This document shows positions 41,101 through 50,870 of a stretch of DNA of 64,000 bases, in pieces; the stretch's first letter is position 1; every line of letters starts with the position of its first letter. The stretch lies in the NCBI GenBank assembly GCA_039105265.1, contig JAPFFF010000007.1:5518001-5582000 (forward strand), read 5' to 3'. The notes below the pieces were generated by a model. It made no database searches, had not been told where the DNA came from, and saw only the letters and a list, made by a program, of their open reading frames with translations. This stretch comes from Tritrichomonas musculus (Eukaryota > Parabasalia > Tritrichomonadida > Tritrichomonadidae). Both the position numbers and the translations under genes were made by a program.

Positions 41101-42930
41101 AAAATCTCAATATCGATACTTTTCTGCTGGTTTTGTCCTGAAATTGAATCATCATCGATTGAACTTTTTGAAAAGATGCATAATCTTGTAAAAACGCAAT
41201 GCCAATATGATTATTTTCCATATGCATTTAAAAACTTTATCAAGCAAATGGACAAGTACCGTGAAAACAACTGGAGTTTCTACCATAATTTGCGATTTGA
41301 TAAAGATCTGACAGACAGCATAGCCTATGCCTTAAGGAACGATGATTTAAAGGCGTTTCAAAAAATCTTTCTTGAAAACAAGAAAGCATTAAATGCGAAA
41401 ATTGATCCAGACATTTTCATTCCTTGCACGTATGTCCACAACTACCCGACAGCGATCATGTATGCTGCCTTGTTTGGCTCAATTCGCTGCTTCTTCTTCC
41501 TGCTGAGAAACGGCGCGAGGCCAGGAAGCTGGGATCGGAAGTATCGACTTCTTCCTTCATACTCAATTGCAGGCGGAAATGAGACCATTTTTCTCCATTG
41601 CTTGCAGAGCAACAAAGAGGATGATTCACTCATGCAGACAGCTGCACAGTTTCACTGGAACTTCCTCTTTTACAAGTCATTCCTGATCGACAAGAGCTTG
41701 CTCACTTCAATGGACAAATTCGGAAAAAGTGTAATGACAGCTGCGGCCGAGTCAAACAACGTGTCAATCCTCATTTTCTCTTTTGTTCAGAAGAGTTGCC
41801 AGGAAAACTTCGTGGAGAGCTTCGGTAGGACTCCATTGCATGTTGCCGCGGAGCAAGAAATGATCGACGTCCTTCGCGTCCTACTTTTTCTAGCAAACGA
41901 TGAAGTGATGCATTCAAATTCAACAAACCTCTCAAATTCTTCTTCGGCGGCTAACGGTTTGGCGGTTTCTGAGTCAGATGCTGATTTGAACGAAAGTGAT
42001 GCGAATTTGAATACTAATTCAAAACCTCTCAAAAAGTTCGGATCAAAAATTACATCAAAAATTAAGTCAAAATTTGGTCATATTACAAATTTGCCAAATT
42101 CGAATTTTGAATCGGAGAACGTTAACGATACCCAAAAAAACGTGCAAAATCAGGTTAAAAAAGAAGTCCGTATTGTGAACGTTAATGCACGTGACAGTTG
42201 GGGAATGACGCCACTTCATTTGGCAGCCGATAAGATGAAGAAAAAGTCGGTTGAAATTTTGTTCACTTCACCTAATATAGACGTTAACATTAAGAATAGT
42301 TCTGGGAAAACAGCGGTTTATTACGCAGTAAAAACAGGAGACTTAAAGCTAATCAAACTCTTCTTAAATAACCCGAAAGTCGACTTCTGCTGTCAGACAA
42401 AGAAAGGCGAGACGCCGTTACATACAGCAGTTAAAATGGGAAGACCCGATATTGTCAAACTGATTATCGACAAAAAACCAGACTTGTTATTCATACCGGA
42501 CTCACAGAACATGAGCCCTTATGAGATGGCATCTGCAACAAAAGAAACTGAAGTTGCACAAATATTTCACGAATTTATCATTAAGAGATATCAGGAGAAC
42601 GCAGCTAGAAAAGCAGAAACGACCGCCAATATTGCCGAAGAGTCAAACGATCAACAAGAAAATCACAATAGTGATGCAATTGCTAATAATGATGATAAAA
42701 TTGAAAACGATAATAATGATAATGATAATAATAATAATGATGGTGGTGAGAATTCTATTCATGATGTTGCTGCTGAAGGAGGTGACAGTGATGTTGTTAC
42801 TTCTCCTGATGTTGTTGATGGTAGTGATCAGAAGATCAGTGATGAATTTCCATTTGATGGTGAAGCTGGCAATGATTATAAAAGAAAGAAAAAGAAAAAG
42901 AAGAATGATGAAGACTGTGTTATATTTTAA
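38152..42930 (+). CDS. pseudokinase-ankyrin protein with C-terminal CaaX box
   Basis: 1592 residues. A TKL-like kinase N-lobe (about 8-110) is separated from its C-lobe (about 430-690) by a roughly 280-residue Asn/Asp-rich insert with FDNN and IDNNNNSSE repeats. The catalytic loop reads FMNMNVSN (D replaced by N460) and the DFG position YYG (478-480). With no glycine loop visible, it is a predicted pseudokinase. The C-lobe keeps SPEVLYG, DVYAFAYLLY and CWDATANYRPFYSEI. A second Asn-rich stretch follows, then a DUF3447/ankyrin region (about 1060-1475): TAIMYAALFGSIRCFFFLL, GRTPLHVAAEQEMIDVLRVL, WGMTPLHLAAD, GETPLHTAVKMGRPDIVKLI. The tail is polybasic (YKRKKKKKKNDED) and ends CVIF, a CaaX prenylation signal with a basic membrane-binding patch. 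It is probably a membrane-anchored scaffold. Confidence 0.85.
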   Translation: MNVNYTVDLDEYETLFELQRLHCGPSLCLRRINDGFLINLVVLSNIAFSESSFQVFLEEIDRISRLPPHPSIVRFIGLSKPNPNFYNSIGIAYEFCPKCFSLACIIEDIASPFSIKTKVDYFSSTFGHNCVLSQNPQHKDDIKDLNKNIDNNNNINNDEINKRNILIGDHTNNVENSISLQPDIQNDNNNLKENNVKVDDINNAQSNIIESNIDNTQSADNNSSFNNNKNDDKDASINDNLNFDNNDNDIKFDNNVNSNNDGNIQGLDLNFDNNTNNKTPFDNNSSELKFDNNINNNDSNISIDNNNNSSEINFNNNNSEIPFDNNQDSNSSDLKFGNNINNNDSNLSIDNNNNSSEVNFNNNSVDLNLDNINNNDSELNLDNKQITDEKNDQDKVDTNDKLKETELINNDDDNDKQSKSTKKKVVENEPPLSNEQTLIVLYGITNALSFLHQHDITFMNMNVSNILLDENLEPKIQYYGISSLFEYFSVCCCNLNGNNIFLNPINKITMVNNYIISYNSIVRSISTNDISDYNGIRIVKNRSLNNVQNREYCYLIRNLADSYTNPNDTTKYDKNKKTVSFLDRNLKDLIFVSPEVLYGHIPDKKNDVYAFAYLLYFFCAQERAKWILNFDASYINKIIQGNRLVVKATVPILIKMMISKCWDATANYRPFYSEINWWVSELGQFFFVNEFMNHPKIIKMPKFEEYKEKLPKIKREKNTFLLQKNAKMLYDAAKQLPISSYGQNYARSVIRLQSLLMDLRNSNLFETLDAIVMNEQINNNDNKIENNDTNESKNFTKMKKLLKSKGKFKFMKKQRQNNIDNDNDNDNNNNNSSNENLNENNNDNNEDDINSIPNKSFSFNALSDLDFDMKIFNQLYFVQTKDGVYSLALNIAVACKSRFTKILCYARLVSELYHGYSSKYPHLAKLKKYLLSFCLTSLANYCAYPNALPLVTLIFYCLQLHVYDTEEMVDTIGIFYEKYKTEKKISISILFCWFCPEIESSSIELFEKMHNLVKTQCQYDYFPYAFKNFIKQMDKYRENNWSFYHNLRFDKDLTDSIAYALRNDDLKAFQKIFLENKKALNAKIDPDIFIPCTYVHNYPTAIMYAALFGSIRCFFFLLRNGARPGSWDRKYRLLPSYSIAGGNETIFLHCLQSNKEDDSLMQTAAQFHWNFLFYKSFLIDKSLLTSMDKFGKSVMTAAAESNNVSILIFSFVQKSCQENFVESFGRTPLHVAAEQEMIDVLRVLLFLANDEVMHSNSTNLSNSSSAANGLAVSESDADLNESDANLNTNSKPLKKFGSKITSKIKSKFGHITNLPNSNFESENVNDTQKNVQNQVKKEVRIVNVNARDSWGMTPLHLAADKMKKKSVEILFTSPNIDVNIKNSSGKTAVYYAVKTGDLKLIKLFLNNPKVDFCCQTKKGETPLHTAVKMGRPDIVKLIIDKKPDLLFIPDSQNMSPYEMASATKETEVAQIFHEFIIKRYQENAARKAETTANIAEESNDQQENHNSDAIANNDDKIENDNNDNDNNNNDGGENSIHDVAAEGGDSDVVTSPDVVDGSDQKISDEFPFDGEAGNDYKRKKKKKKNDEDCVIF
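38590..39400 (+). repeat. AAT/GAT-rich coding repeats (Asn/Asp-rich insert)
   Basis: Degenerate repeats of FDNNxxxxELKFDNNINNNDSN and related units, with two near-identical blocks (about 39005-39100 and 39145-39240) indicating internal duplication. It splits the kinase fold between the N- and C-lobes. Confidence 0.8.
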
Positions 42931-43154
42931 TTAATTCGGTATTCTATATTTTTATTTAAAAAATAAATTATGGTTATAAATGCATTTATTATCAATTTTA
43001 CAAAAATGTATAACTTCATATCTTCTGTATAAGACGAAACTTTAGCGATTCTTATTATTTTCAACAACTGATATAATATATTTATTGAAAATACAGATTG
43101 CATTTTAACACAAATATTTTATTAAACATATATATGCGTATTTTTTTTTTTTTT

Positions 43155-45689
43155 TTATTCCTGCATGTCTGCTACCATTCTTAATGATTTCAGTTCATTG
43201 AGAGAAGTTTTCTTACATATGAGTATTGCCCACTCACCCCATGCTTTTTCGATCTCAGCTCCATTTGTTACAGGATGCTTTAGAAAAGACTTCCTATTCG
43301 GGAACATCTTCTTCAATTTAATATTCATCTTGCACATTACATCTGCAATTTGATTGATATCGATTGTTTTATGCTCATTTGATGATACTTTTTTCAATAG
43401 TATCTTCTTGCACCTCGATATGAACTTGTGCAAGATCTTCATCTGCTCAGATTTGGTAGAACCTTTATTTTCTTCTTCTTCGTCGTCATCTTCATCATCC
43501 TCATATTCATCATAGTCATTGTCATCATCACTATCTTCATCGTCATCGTCAACGTCGTCGTTTTTCCGTTTATTTTTACTAGATGGTTTGGCAGATTTTG
43601 ATTGTTGCCTAGATTTAGATGGTGCGCTTTTTGCAGTTGTTTCTGTGAACGCTGAAGATTTAAATAAGTTAGTTTTCATTAAAATAATTGTCTTTATCGA
43701 TGAATGTCTTTTTGGTATCTGGACTACAGTGGCAAAGATATCAAGAAATTGGCTTTTCACTTCAGGAGGACTCTTTTCATATAGTTTAAAGATGTTTAGA
43801 GCAGTTTCAAGAGTGAAATCAGTGATGTGAGGTACGATAAGATGTAACGCGCATATGAATGAGGGGAGGAAAGTTTCTGTTTGGCAGAAATTGAGAAGTT
43901 TGTTCACAATAAAGTCAGCTAATCCGCTGCCATCATCATCCAAATGAGTTTTTTGATCGCTATTAGTATTTGTTGGAGCAAAAGGATCATCTAGGTAAGT
44001 AATGAAATATCTCTTCTTAAACTCAAGTTTAATTGCTTCTTTTTCGGCTGCTGTTAATTTCTTTCTTTTCTTGGTTGTATTTTCGTTTTTGGGAGGATTT
44101 TGATCGTTTACTTCACTTTTTGCAAGAGCTTCCTCTTTAGCTTTTTTAAGCTGTAATTGAAGCTCTGGTGGAGGTGGTGCGTTTTGAAGGATAAAGAGAA
44201 GAGTTGTAAGAATAACTGAATGTATATAAGAAACTTTGCCACTTCCTTGTTCAACAACTGGTTGAGATAAAATAAATTCAATAACTTCTTTGGCGGCCGA
44301 TGGACAGCGAACAACTTGCTTGAGGAAGGTTTGATTAGAAAAGAATGATATAAAAAGAAGACTAATCCATTCAACGTAGAGCTTATTTGGTGATCGAATT
44401 AAAAAGTGACCAAATAAGCGTTCAAAAGTATTTTCTGTATTATTTTCATCTTTGGATTTCTTAACAACTTTTTTGGGTGCGAAAAAAACACGTGCAAATG
44501 TTCGTGCATCAATTGAACGAAGACTTTCTTTAATGGAAGTAAATTGAAAAAGTGATATAACAAGAGCTATGCAATTTTGAAGAAGTCTGCTTGTGATAGG
44601 TTCATGACGAGCTGTTGCTGTGGCAAATTCCATGTTTGTAATTGAAATGAGAAACTGAGTAAGTGGAAATTCTTTTTCATGACTTGAAAATGATTCGATA
44701 AAAGAAGTAACAGGCTTTTGTAACTTGTAAATACTACTACTATCGATGATTGATGACAAAAAGACAAGATTATGTACAATATCATATCGGATTTGGTCTA
44801 CATGAAATGAGCTATGACACCAAAACGGCGTCTTATCATTGGAATTTGGCGATTTATTGATTGAAATTGTTAATCCTGACTTAAAAAGAAGATCAATAAG
44901 ACTTCCTGTGAGAAGGGAAAAAATAGATCCTCGTTGTCTGCGCATATGAAGATAATGTAAGCGTTCGTTCTTTCGAAGTTGTCTTTCTGGTGATAATTTC
45001 TTTTTTTTCTTTTGCGGCTGAGCGGTAGCTGTCTGAGCTTGGTTTGATGTTTCGTTTTCGTTTTCTTTTTCTTCATCATCTTTTTCGTCTTCTTCTTCAT
45101 TTTTTTCATTTGCTGTTTGCTGCTGATTTATTTGTTGCTTTTCTATTTTTTTTGATTTTTTTACCTTTTTTTTTCGTTTTGAAAACTCTGAAGCATCTGG
45201 AAAGACTTTTACAACTTCATCAAAAACGCCAGAATCAAGAAATGCAAGCGATGAGACAAATTTTTTATTTTTCAATAAAAGAGTAAGTGCTGTTGGAAGT
45301 GTTGTCAAAGCAAAATGAATTGCATTTAAATTTTGTTCATTGGTTAAGTCATATCGATTATTGTTATCAGTGTCATCATCATCTGGCGAATTTCGGGCTT
45401 CAGTTACTTTTGCTGCGTCTGTGATTTCTTTAATTGAAGTTAAGATGAAATTTTCGAAGTTCTTTGATTTTTTTTCTGCTACTTCAAAGAGAAATCGTGC
45501 ATCTGGCGGAACCACTTGAGATCCTAGATCGTTTGGATTATCAGGTGAAGGAGGTGGTCTTAATAAACGGTCTGGAGAATTTTTAAGATATTCATACCAG
45601 AAATGATAATCTTCTGTATAATCTAGCGAAAGAAGATTGTTAATATAACTGTTTGTTGGAGTGTTTTCTATTGAACTTTCAGTGCCCAT
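43155..45689 (-). CDS. large helical (armadillo-like) protein, unrecognised
   Basis: 844 residues, ATG at 45687-45689. It consists of helical, HEAT/armadillo-like segments (about 110-165, 255-500, 575-690) separated by low-complexity linkers: a Lys/Glu-rich stretch (about 170-240), a Lys-rich KKRKKLTAAEKEAIKLEF region, and a very acidic tract (about 715-745, DDDDEDSDDDNDYDEYEDDE). The last 90 residues are basic and could form a separate small domain (KMFPNRKSFLKHP, EKAWGEWAILICKK). The N-terminus MGTESS fits the N-myristoylation pattern (Gly2, Ser6), which would need experimental proof. I cannot assign a family; a ribosome-biogenesis or trafficking helical-repeat protein is possible but unsupported. 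It converges with the pseudokinase-ankyrin gene and is divergent from the gene at 46128. Confidence 0.6.
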   Translation of the reverse strand: MGTESSIENTPTNSYINNLLSLDYTEDYHFWYEYLKNSPDRLLRPPPSPDNPNDLGSQVVPPDARFLFEVAEKKSKNFENFILTSIKEITDAAKVTEARNSPDDDDTDNNNRYDLTNEQNLNAIHFALTTLPTALTLLLKNKKFVSSLAFLDSGVFDEVVKVFPDASEFSKRKKKVKKSKKIEKQQINQQQTANEKNEEEDEKDDEEKENENETSNQAQTATAQPQKKKKKLSPERQLRKNERLHYLHMRRQRGSIFSLLTGSLIDLLFKSGLTISINKSPNSNDKTPFWCHSSFHVDQIRYDIVHNLVFLSSIIDSSSIYKLQKPVTSFIESFSSHEKEFPLTQFLISITNMEFATATARHEPITSRLLQNCIALVISLFQFTSIKESLRSIDARTFARVFFAPKKVVKKSKDENNTENTFERLFGHFLIRSPNKLYVEWISLLFISFFSNQTFLKQVVRCPSAAKEVIEFILSQPVVEQGSGKVSYIHSVILTTLLFILQNAPPPPELQLQLKKAKEEALAKSEVNDQNPPKNENTTKKRKKLTAAEKEAIKLEFKKRYFITYLDDPFAPTNTNSDQKTHLDDDGSGLADFIVNKLLNFCQTETFLPSFICALHLIVPHITDFTLETALNIFKLYEKSPPEVKSQFLDIFATVVQIPKRHSSIKTIILMKTNLFKSSAFTETTAKSAPSKSRQQSKSAKPSSKNKRKNDDVDDDDEDSDDDNDYDEYEDDEDDDEEEENKGSTKSEQMKILHKFISRCKKILLKKVSSNEHKTIDINQIADVMCKMNIKLKKMFPNRKSFLKHPVTNGAEIEKAWGEWAILICKKTSLNELKSLRMVADMQE

Positions 45690-46127
45690 TAATAATTATT
45701 TTCACTTTAATTGAAATCTAATAAATCATATAAAAATAAAAATAATTTAATATTTATTGTTAATTTATTAATAAATTAGGAAAATATTGTAAAATATATA
45801 TTAATACTATTATATTTTTATTTACTAAATATTAAAATAATTATTTATAGGTATATAATTGTTTTTAATTTTTAAATTTTTTCAACTTATATTTAGCCGC
45901 ATTAAAACTGAGCAATTAATGAAAATTAAACAAATAAAGAATTATTCAAGATTATGGCTGTCATAACAAAAGTATCAAGCTCATACTGATAACTTTTTTT
46001 GTTCAAGCATTACCAAAACAAGCTTCAAATTTTGGTGATATTACTCATATGAGTGGAAAGTTATAAAATTTTAATTCAATGAGGAGTATTGAAAGACATA
46101 TTTTTTCTATTCAAAAATTTTTGTCTT
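45690..46127. promoter_or_regulatory. bidirectional promoter spacer
   Basis: 438 bp separate the start codons of two divergent genes (43155-45689 minus and 46128-50870 plus), so both promoters must lie here. AT-rich; no specific motif can be assigned. Confidence 0.45.
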
Positions 46128-49100
46128 ATGACAGTCAATCAGCATGCAGACAATGACATTGATCATATCAATATACTAACCGAAGCATACCCTTCAATTA
46201 ATTATGATGATTTGACCAAATTATACAATTATTTTTCTTATGATCATCAGAAAGCTTTTTTTACCAAATTTTTACAAGAAAGAGAAAATAAATGTCAAGA
46301 ATCGAAAGCAGAAATTGAAATTAAAAGTAATCGAAGCAACTTAAATATAATTTTTAATATTAAAGAAGCATCATTCAGAAATAATAATGAATCGTGTTCG
46401 TTGGGTTCTACAATTGAGGAAATTATTGAAAAAAACAAAAAAAATTATATTTTAGGGGACGTTGATAAAATTTTTTATTCATATCAAATCGTTAAATTAA
46501 TGAATAAATATTATAAAGAAGACGAAGATATACATGATGATAAATTTGTTCATGGTTCACTTTCCGATCAAACTTTTTTTGTTGACTCATTTAAAAATAT
46601 TCATCTTTTAAATGAAAAAAAAAATGATAGAAGTCTTTTATTTATTAAGCAAAAATTAAAAAATACAAAAAAAGGAGACATTTTTTCATGCGGATGTATA
46701 ATAGAAGAACTTTTCACAGAAAAAAAGATAGAAGATTCTTTAAGAACAAATCAAAATTTATCATGGTTTCAAAACAATCGAAGAGAATATGAACTAATTA
46801 TGCTAAAATTTCCGTCCAAAGATGATAAAGATGAAAAAAATGCCAATAATACTTATCAAGATTTTAATTGCATTGTCAATGATATTACGGAAAATCAACT
46901 ATATAAAAAAAATAGTGAAGTTATTAAAAAACGGATTATGTGTAGCAAGAATTTAAACTTGAATCCAGAAACTTTTCAAACATTAATATTAGGTCAGCTT
47001 AACGGCGTTTGCGACATTAATTCAATTTGTACGCCACTTTTTACACAATTGCGTGACATGGCAGAGCAATTATCTCAATATTATTTATTTTTTAACTTAA
47101 TTTTGCATATTTTTTTTCCTACTCAAAATATAACAAAGAGAAGAATTGATTACATCGAAATTTTGAAACTTTTCAATTCTGATAAAGAACTATTTAATAT
47201 AATTTCAATGGATTTACTTGGGAAATACCTTCCAACAGACTCCCACTTCATGAACTCGCTAAATACAATTAAAGAACTCTGTAGTAACGAAATTAAGCAA
47301 TTTTATGTTATAAATAATCAATATGGTGGTCTTATTTCAATGATTAAAGATGAATTATCAAATAAAACCAAAAAAATTGACAAATATTTACAAATCTTTT
47401 TTGAAAAATCAATTTCAGCTACCAAAAAAGAAGTTTCTAAAAATGAATCTGAAGAAAGCGGCGACAGCATTAAGGAAAAAAGTAATGCCAATAGTGATAT
47501 TATTTTTGATTACTTTGGAATTATCGATTTCATTACCTATAATGATGATCTTTTTTATATCACAAATCCTTCAATTAGGAAGGATAATTATGTCAAACTG
47601 AATCAGATGGTCTCTGATAGTGTGCTTCAAAAATTTTTCAGCAAAAACATTACAAACAACAGCCAAGATCCAACAATTCCATTCATCGAAAGTATTGATG
47701 GTTTCCAGCACACTAACATCACCCACAAACCTGCCTTCAGATTTAAAGATTGTACATTTTGGTATGAGCGTCTGTTTGAATACAAAGAAGCTATTATTGA
47801 TGACAACGATAGCACATCAACTAAAGATTTCAGAAGCTATGTTGAGTTCCAGAACGAGGTTTTTACTGATATTAAGTCTAAGCATATCATCAATTTGGAT
47901 GCCACGCAAAACGCGATCAAGAACACAGAAAATAATTCGAGTATGGTGATTCCATTCTTTCCAGCTACATTAAATGCTGTCATTCACAACAGCTGTAAAG
48001 ATGGTGATAAATGTTTCAATGATATTGACAAAGTTCTTTGGATTTATCAAATAGCTGATGCATTCAAAGATTTAAGTAGTTATTTGGCTAATCTAGATGA
48101 TAGTCAAATTGATTTTAAAAATTCTATATTTGATCAGTCATTCTACATTGACAGCATGAAAAATATTTATCTTTGTATGCTTGCTTATGATATAAAAGTG
48201 GAACCTACCAAATCAACAAGTGAAGGACCTATGTATTTTCGGCTAGATTCAAATCCTTCTTATTTTTACACGTTCGGTGTTTTGATGTTTGAAATATTCA
48301 CAGAGATGGAGGTTAAAAACATATTCAAAAACATGCCACGTCAGAAAAGACAAGAAGTTTTAAGCAAAGGATATTCGAATTTTGATTCTTTTCAAGAGTA
48401 TTTACAAGAGTGTCGGAAAAAGTACGATGATGATAAGTTATTTGAAATTATAAATAGATGCTTAATTAATAATCCAAATCATGAAGAATCATTCAAAAAT
48501 TTTGAAGAAGTTATCAATGAGATTAAAAATTTGAAGTTGTATAAAAAATATCAAAATATCATCGAAAAAAGAGAAAAAAATGCCAAAGTTATCAATAGTC
48601 AATACTGTTTCACTTTTCATGATTTGATGACCTCTGCTGTTTTGAATCTCCTTGATTTAAAAAAAATTTTGGATTGTCTTCTTACAAAAATAAAAGATAA
48701 TTATTGCACTGAAAAAATAGCAAATAAAATTGAAAAATCTATTCAATTACTGCAAAAATTGCATCCGTTAAAGTGCTATTTTGATGCATTGAATTTTTTG
48801 CCATTTGACAAGTTTCACGGTAACATTAGTGACTTGTTAGCGTCGTTAATTGCAAATATGTATTATAGAAATCATGGCAGAAAAACAATTGTTATCAAAG
48901 AGTCTGAAATCCAAAACCTAGGTCAATCCATCAACGATAACTTATTTTTAAAAAATTGTCCAATCTTTACGAGGAAAAAAAATTTTATTCCAACAGATTA
49001 TGTTGAATATTCACAAAAAGTTCCACTCGTATCTTTTGAATATTATTTAGAACATTGCACTGGTTCAGTTACATCGCAATATGAGTGGATCTATCAGATC

Positions 49101-50870
49101 ATTTACTTCATCATTGAAAAAGGTTATTATTTGACAACTGATTCAAAAAGTTATCGTCTCAAGGTCAATGATTTCGCCTTGTTTTACAATAATAAAAAGC
49201 AGCAGTTTGACATTGATTTCACTTTGAAGGCCATTGACCAAATAGCTGAATATAACGGTTCACTATACGTTTATTCACTTGGCGGGCTGTTCAATGATAT
49301 ATTTAACTTAAAGAACAAGAACTTCCAAATCATTTTCAACCCGAAATTGGAGCCATACGACTACATGAGCTGCTTGACAATAGTGAACATATATTCGCTC
49401 GGCTCGTTGATCAATGCTTTCATTATCAATAATGATTTTGAGTTCAATTATGATAGTGATGCTATTGGATCAATTAATGAATTTATAGCGGTTTGCTTCA
49501 AATTTTCTCAAAAAGTGGACAAGTTTTTATTTGAAGAACTTTTGGAAGATTTTGAATTGAACGTTAATTGTCGAACCTTCTTGCCCAACCTCCTCTGCAC
49601 ATATGAAAAACAACTGAAAAGTATCAGAAAAAGTGACATTGAAAAAATGATCACTCAGAAAATTGTGAGCTTTGAATTTGATGACTTCAAATCACAATTT
49701 ATTGAAATGTCAATTAAAAAAAAATTTGAGAAGTTGACAAATTGTCAGAAATTTGATAATATAACAAAAGACCAATTTATAAAGGCATTTAAAAAAGAAT
49801 TTTCTGAATTGAAAGAAGAAGATTTTGAAAAACTGAAATTGAATGTCATTGAAAAAGTGACAAATAAATCAAATTTGAATGACAGCAACTATAAGATTAT
49901 GTACTCATTGTTCGACAATTATATGACCATCTTAAGAAATGAGTCCCTCTTGCCCAATGAAATTGACCTTAACGATCAAAATAACGGTTTTTACGTCTAT
50001 TACAATGATGACAGTCAGGAAAGCAACGAAGCTGAAATTGATCAAGAAGAAAAGAAAAAAAAATTACTTAAAGAAATTTTCCCTCATAAGGAAGATGTTG
50101 AAATCATTCGATTTTTGCACAGTTCAAGCACATTGCAAGAAATCGTTAGGTCAATTTTGATTGATCTTAATGACGACGATGAAAATCAATTCAAAAAGTT
50201 TTCAAGAAATGAAAAAATTTCTTTGATAAAGAAAGTCTTCCCTGATAAAGACAAATATATTATTTTAAATAGCTTCGAGAAAAATGGAGGCAAGGTTTAT
50301 CAGACAATGAAATCAATTTTCGATATTGAATCATCATCATTAAATCTTAGATTTTTAAAAAATAAAGAGCCAAAAGCTATTTCAAACTTAAAAATAAACT
50401 TCCCACAAATTGAAGAAAAGATGATTTATAAGCATTATTATGAAATAAATAATCAAGATTATATCAATACGATCAAAAGTCTCTGTGCAGAAATTCAAAA
50501 GCAGGAAATAAAAAAAATGAGAGAAGAAGAAGAAGAAAAAGGTAAAAAACAATATTACAGCTATTTTAAAAATTTTGTTTCAAATCGTAAAAACCCAATT
50601 GAAACTGTTTTTGTTCCTCGTCATTTAATTCTTTATGGTGGATCTGATAAAAGAACTTTGACTTTCCTCATTAGGCGTTACATTAATATGCTGAATCCAA
50701 CTTTTAATTTTAAAATCACACTAAAAATACAGAATAATAAGCAAAGGCCGCAAGATGACATTCATTGGGCTGAAATTAAACAGATTCTTGATAAGTTGAA
50801 AGTTAATTATGAACCTTTTGAATCAAACGTTGTTGTTTATATTTATAGAAATACAAATAATCATGGTTAG
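46128..50870 (+). CDS. triple degenerate kinase-like protein with CUE-like and Smr-like modules
   Basis: 1580 residues from the ATG at 46128; the frame opens earlier at TTG 46089, which I do not use. Residues about 12-55 look like a CUE/UBA helix bundle (ILTEAYPSINYDDLTKLYNY). Three kinase-like remnants follow, each with the 'YQI...' helix and a late 'F.cG/F.fGvl..Ei.' helix: about 115-210 (FVHGSLSDQTFFVDSF; GDIFSCGCIIEELF), 620-760 (LWIYQIADAFKDL; FYTFGVLMFEIFTE) and 980-1070 (YEWIYQIIYFIIEKG; LYVYSLGGLFNDIF). No HRD or DFG is visible, so all appear dead. Near the C-terminus three more CUE-like units (IFPHKEDVEIIRFL, VFPDKDKYIILNSF, NFPQIEEKMIYKHY) precede an Smr-like ending (PRHLILYGGSDKRTLTFLIR ... 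NVVVYIYRN). CUE plus Smr is the layout of Cue2/N4BP2-type proteins of no-go mRNA decay, but the Smr DxH and GxG residues look absent. Confidence 0.55.
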   Translation: MTVNQHADNDIDHINILTEAYPSINYDDLTKLYNYFSYDHQKAFFTKFLQERENKCQESKAEIEIKSNRSNLNIIFNIKEASFRNNNESCSLGSTIEEIIEKNKKNYILGDVDKIFYSYQIVKLMNKYYKEDEDIHDDKFVHGSLSDQTFFVDSFKNIHLLNEKKNDRSLLFIKQKLKNTKKGDIFSCGCIIEELFTEKKIEDSLRTNQNLSWFQNNRREYELIMLKFPSKDDKDEKNANNTYQDFNCIVNDITENQLYKKNSEVIKKRIMCSKNLNLNPETFQTLILGQLNGVCDINSICTPLFTQLRDMAEQLSQYYLFFNLILHIFFPTQNITKRRIDYIEILKLFNSDKELFNIISMDLLGKYLPTDSHFMNSLNTIKELCSNEIKQFYVINNQYGGLISMIKDELSNKTKKIDKYLQIFFEKSISATKKEVSKNESEESGDSIKEKSNANSDIIFDYFGIIDFITYNDDLFYITNPSIRKDNYVKLNQMVSDSVLQKFFSKNITNNSQDPTIPFIESIDGFQHTNITHKPAFRFKDCTFWYERLFEYKEAIIDDNDSTSTKDFRSYVEFQNEVFTDIKSKHIINLDATQNAIKNTENNSSMVIPFFPATLNAVIHNSCKDGDKCFNDIDKVLWIYQIADAFKDLSSYLANLDDSQIDFKNSIFDQSFYIDSMKNIYLCMLAYDIKVEPTKSTSEGPMYFRLDSNPSYFYTFGVLMFEIFTEMEVKNIFKNMPRQKRQEVLSKGYSNFDSFQEYLQECRKKYDDDKLFEIINRCLINNPNHEESFKNFEEVINEIKNLKLYKKYQNIIEKREKNAKVINSQYCFTFHDLMTSAVLNLLDLKKILDCLLTKIKDNYCTEKIANKIEKSIQLLQKLHPLKCYFDALNFLPFDKFHGNISDLLASLIANMYYRNHGRKTIVIKESEIQNLGQSINDNLFLKNCPIFTRKKNFIPTDYVEYSQKVPLVSFEYYLEHCTGSVTSQYEWIYQIIYFIIEKGYYLTTDSKSYRLKVNDFALFYNNKKQQFDIDFTLKAIDQIAEYNGSLYVYSLGGLFNDIFNLKNKNFQIIFNPKLEPYDYMSCLTIVNIYSLGSLINAFIINNDFEFNYDSDAIGSINEFIAVCFKFSQKVDKFLFEELLEDFELNVNCRTFLPNLLCTYEKQLKSIRKSDIEKMITQKIVSFEFDDFKSQFIEMSIKKKFEKLTNCQKFDNITKDQFIKAFKKEFSELKEEDFEKLKLNVIEKVTNKSNLNDSNYKIMYSLFDNYMTILRNESLLPNEIDLNDQNNGFYVYYNDDSQESNEAEIDQEEKKKKLLKEIFPHKEDVEIIRFLHSSSTLQEIVRSILIDLNDDDENQFKKFSRNEKISLIKKVFPDKDKYIILNSFEKNGGKVYQTMKSIFDIESSSLNLRFLKNKEPKAISNLKINFPQIEEKMIYKHYYEINNQDYINTIKSLCAEIQKQEIKKMREEEEEKGKKQYYSYFKNFVSNRKNPIETVFVPRHLILYGGSDKRTLTFLIRRYINMLNPTFNFKITLKIQNNKQRPQDDIHWAEIKQILDKLKVNYEPFESNVVVYIYRNTNNHG

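Noticed and set aside
46089-46127. Upstream extension of the CUE/pseudokinase ORF
   Set aside because: The extension opens at TTG; the first ATG is at 46128 and the CUE-like module starts soon after.
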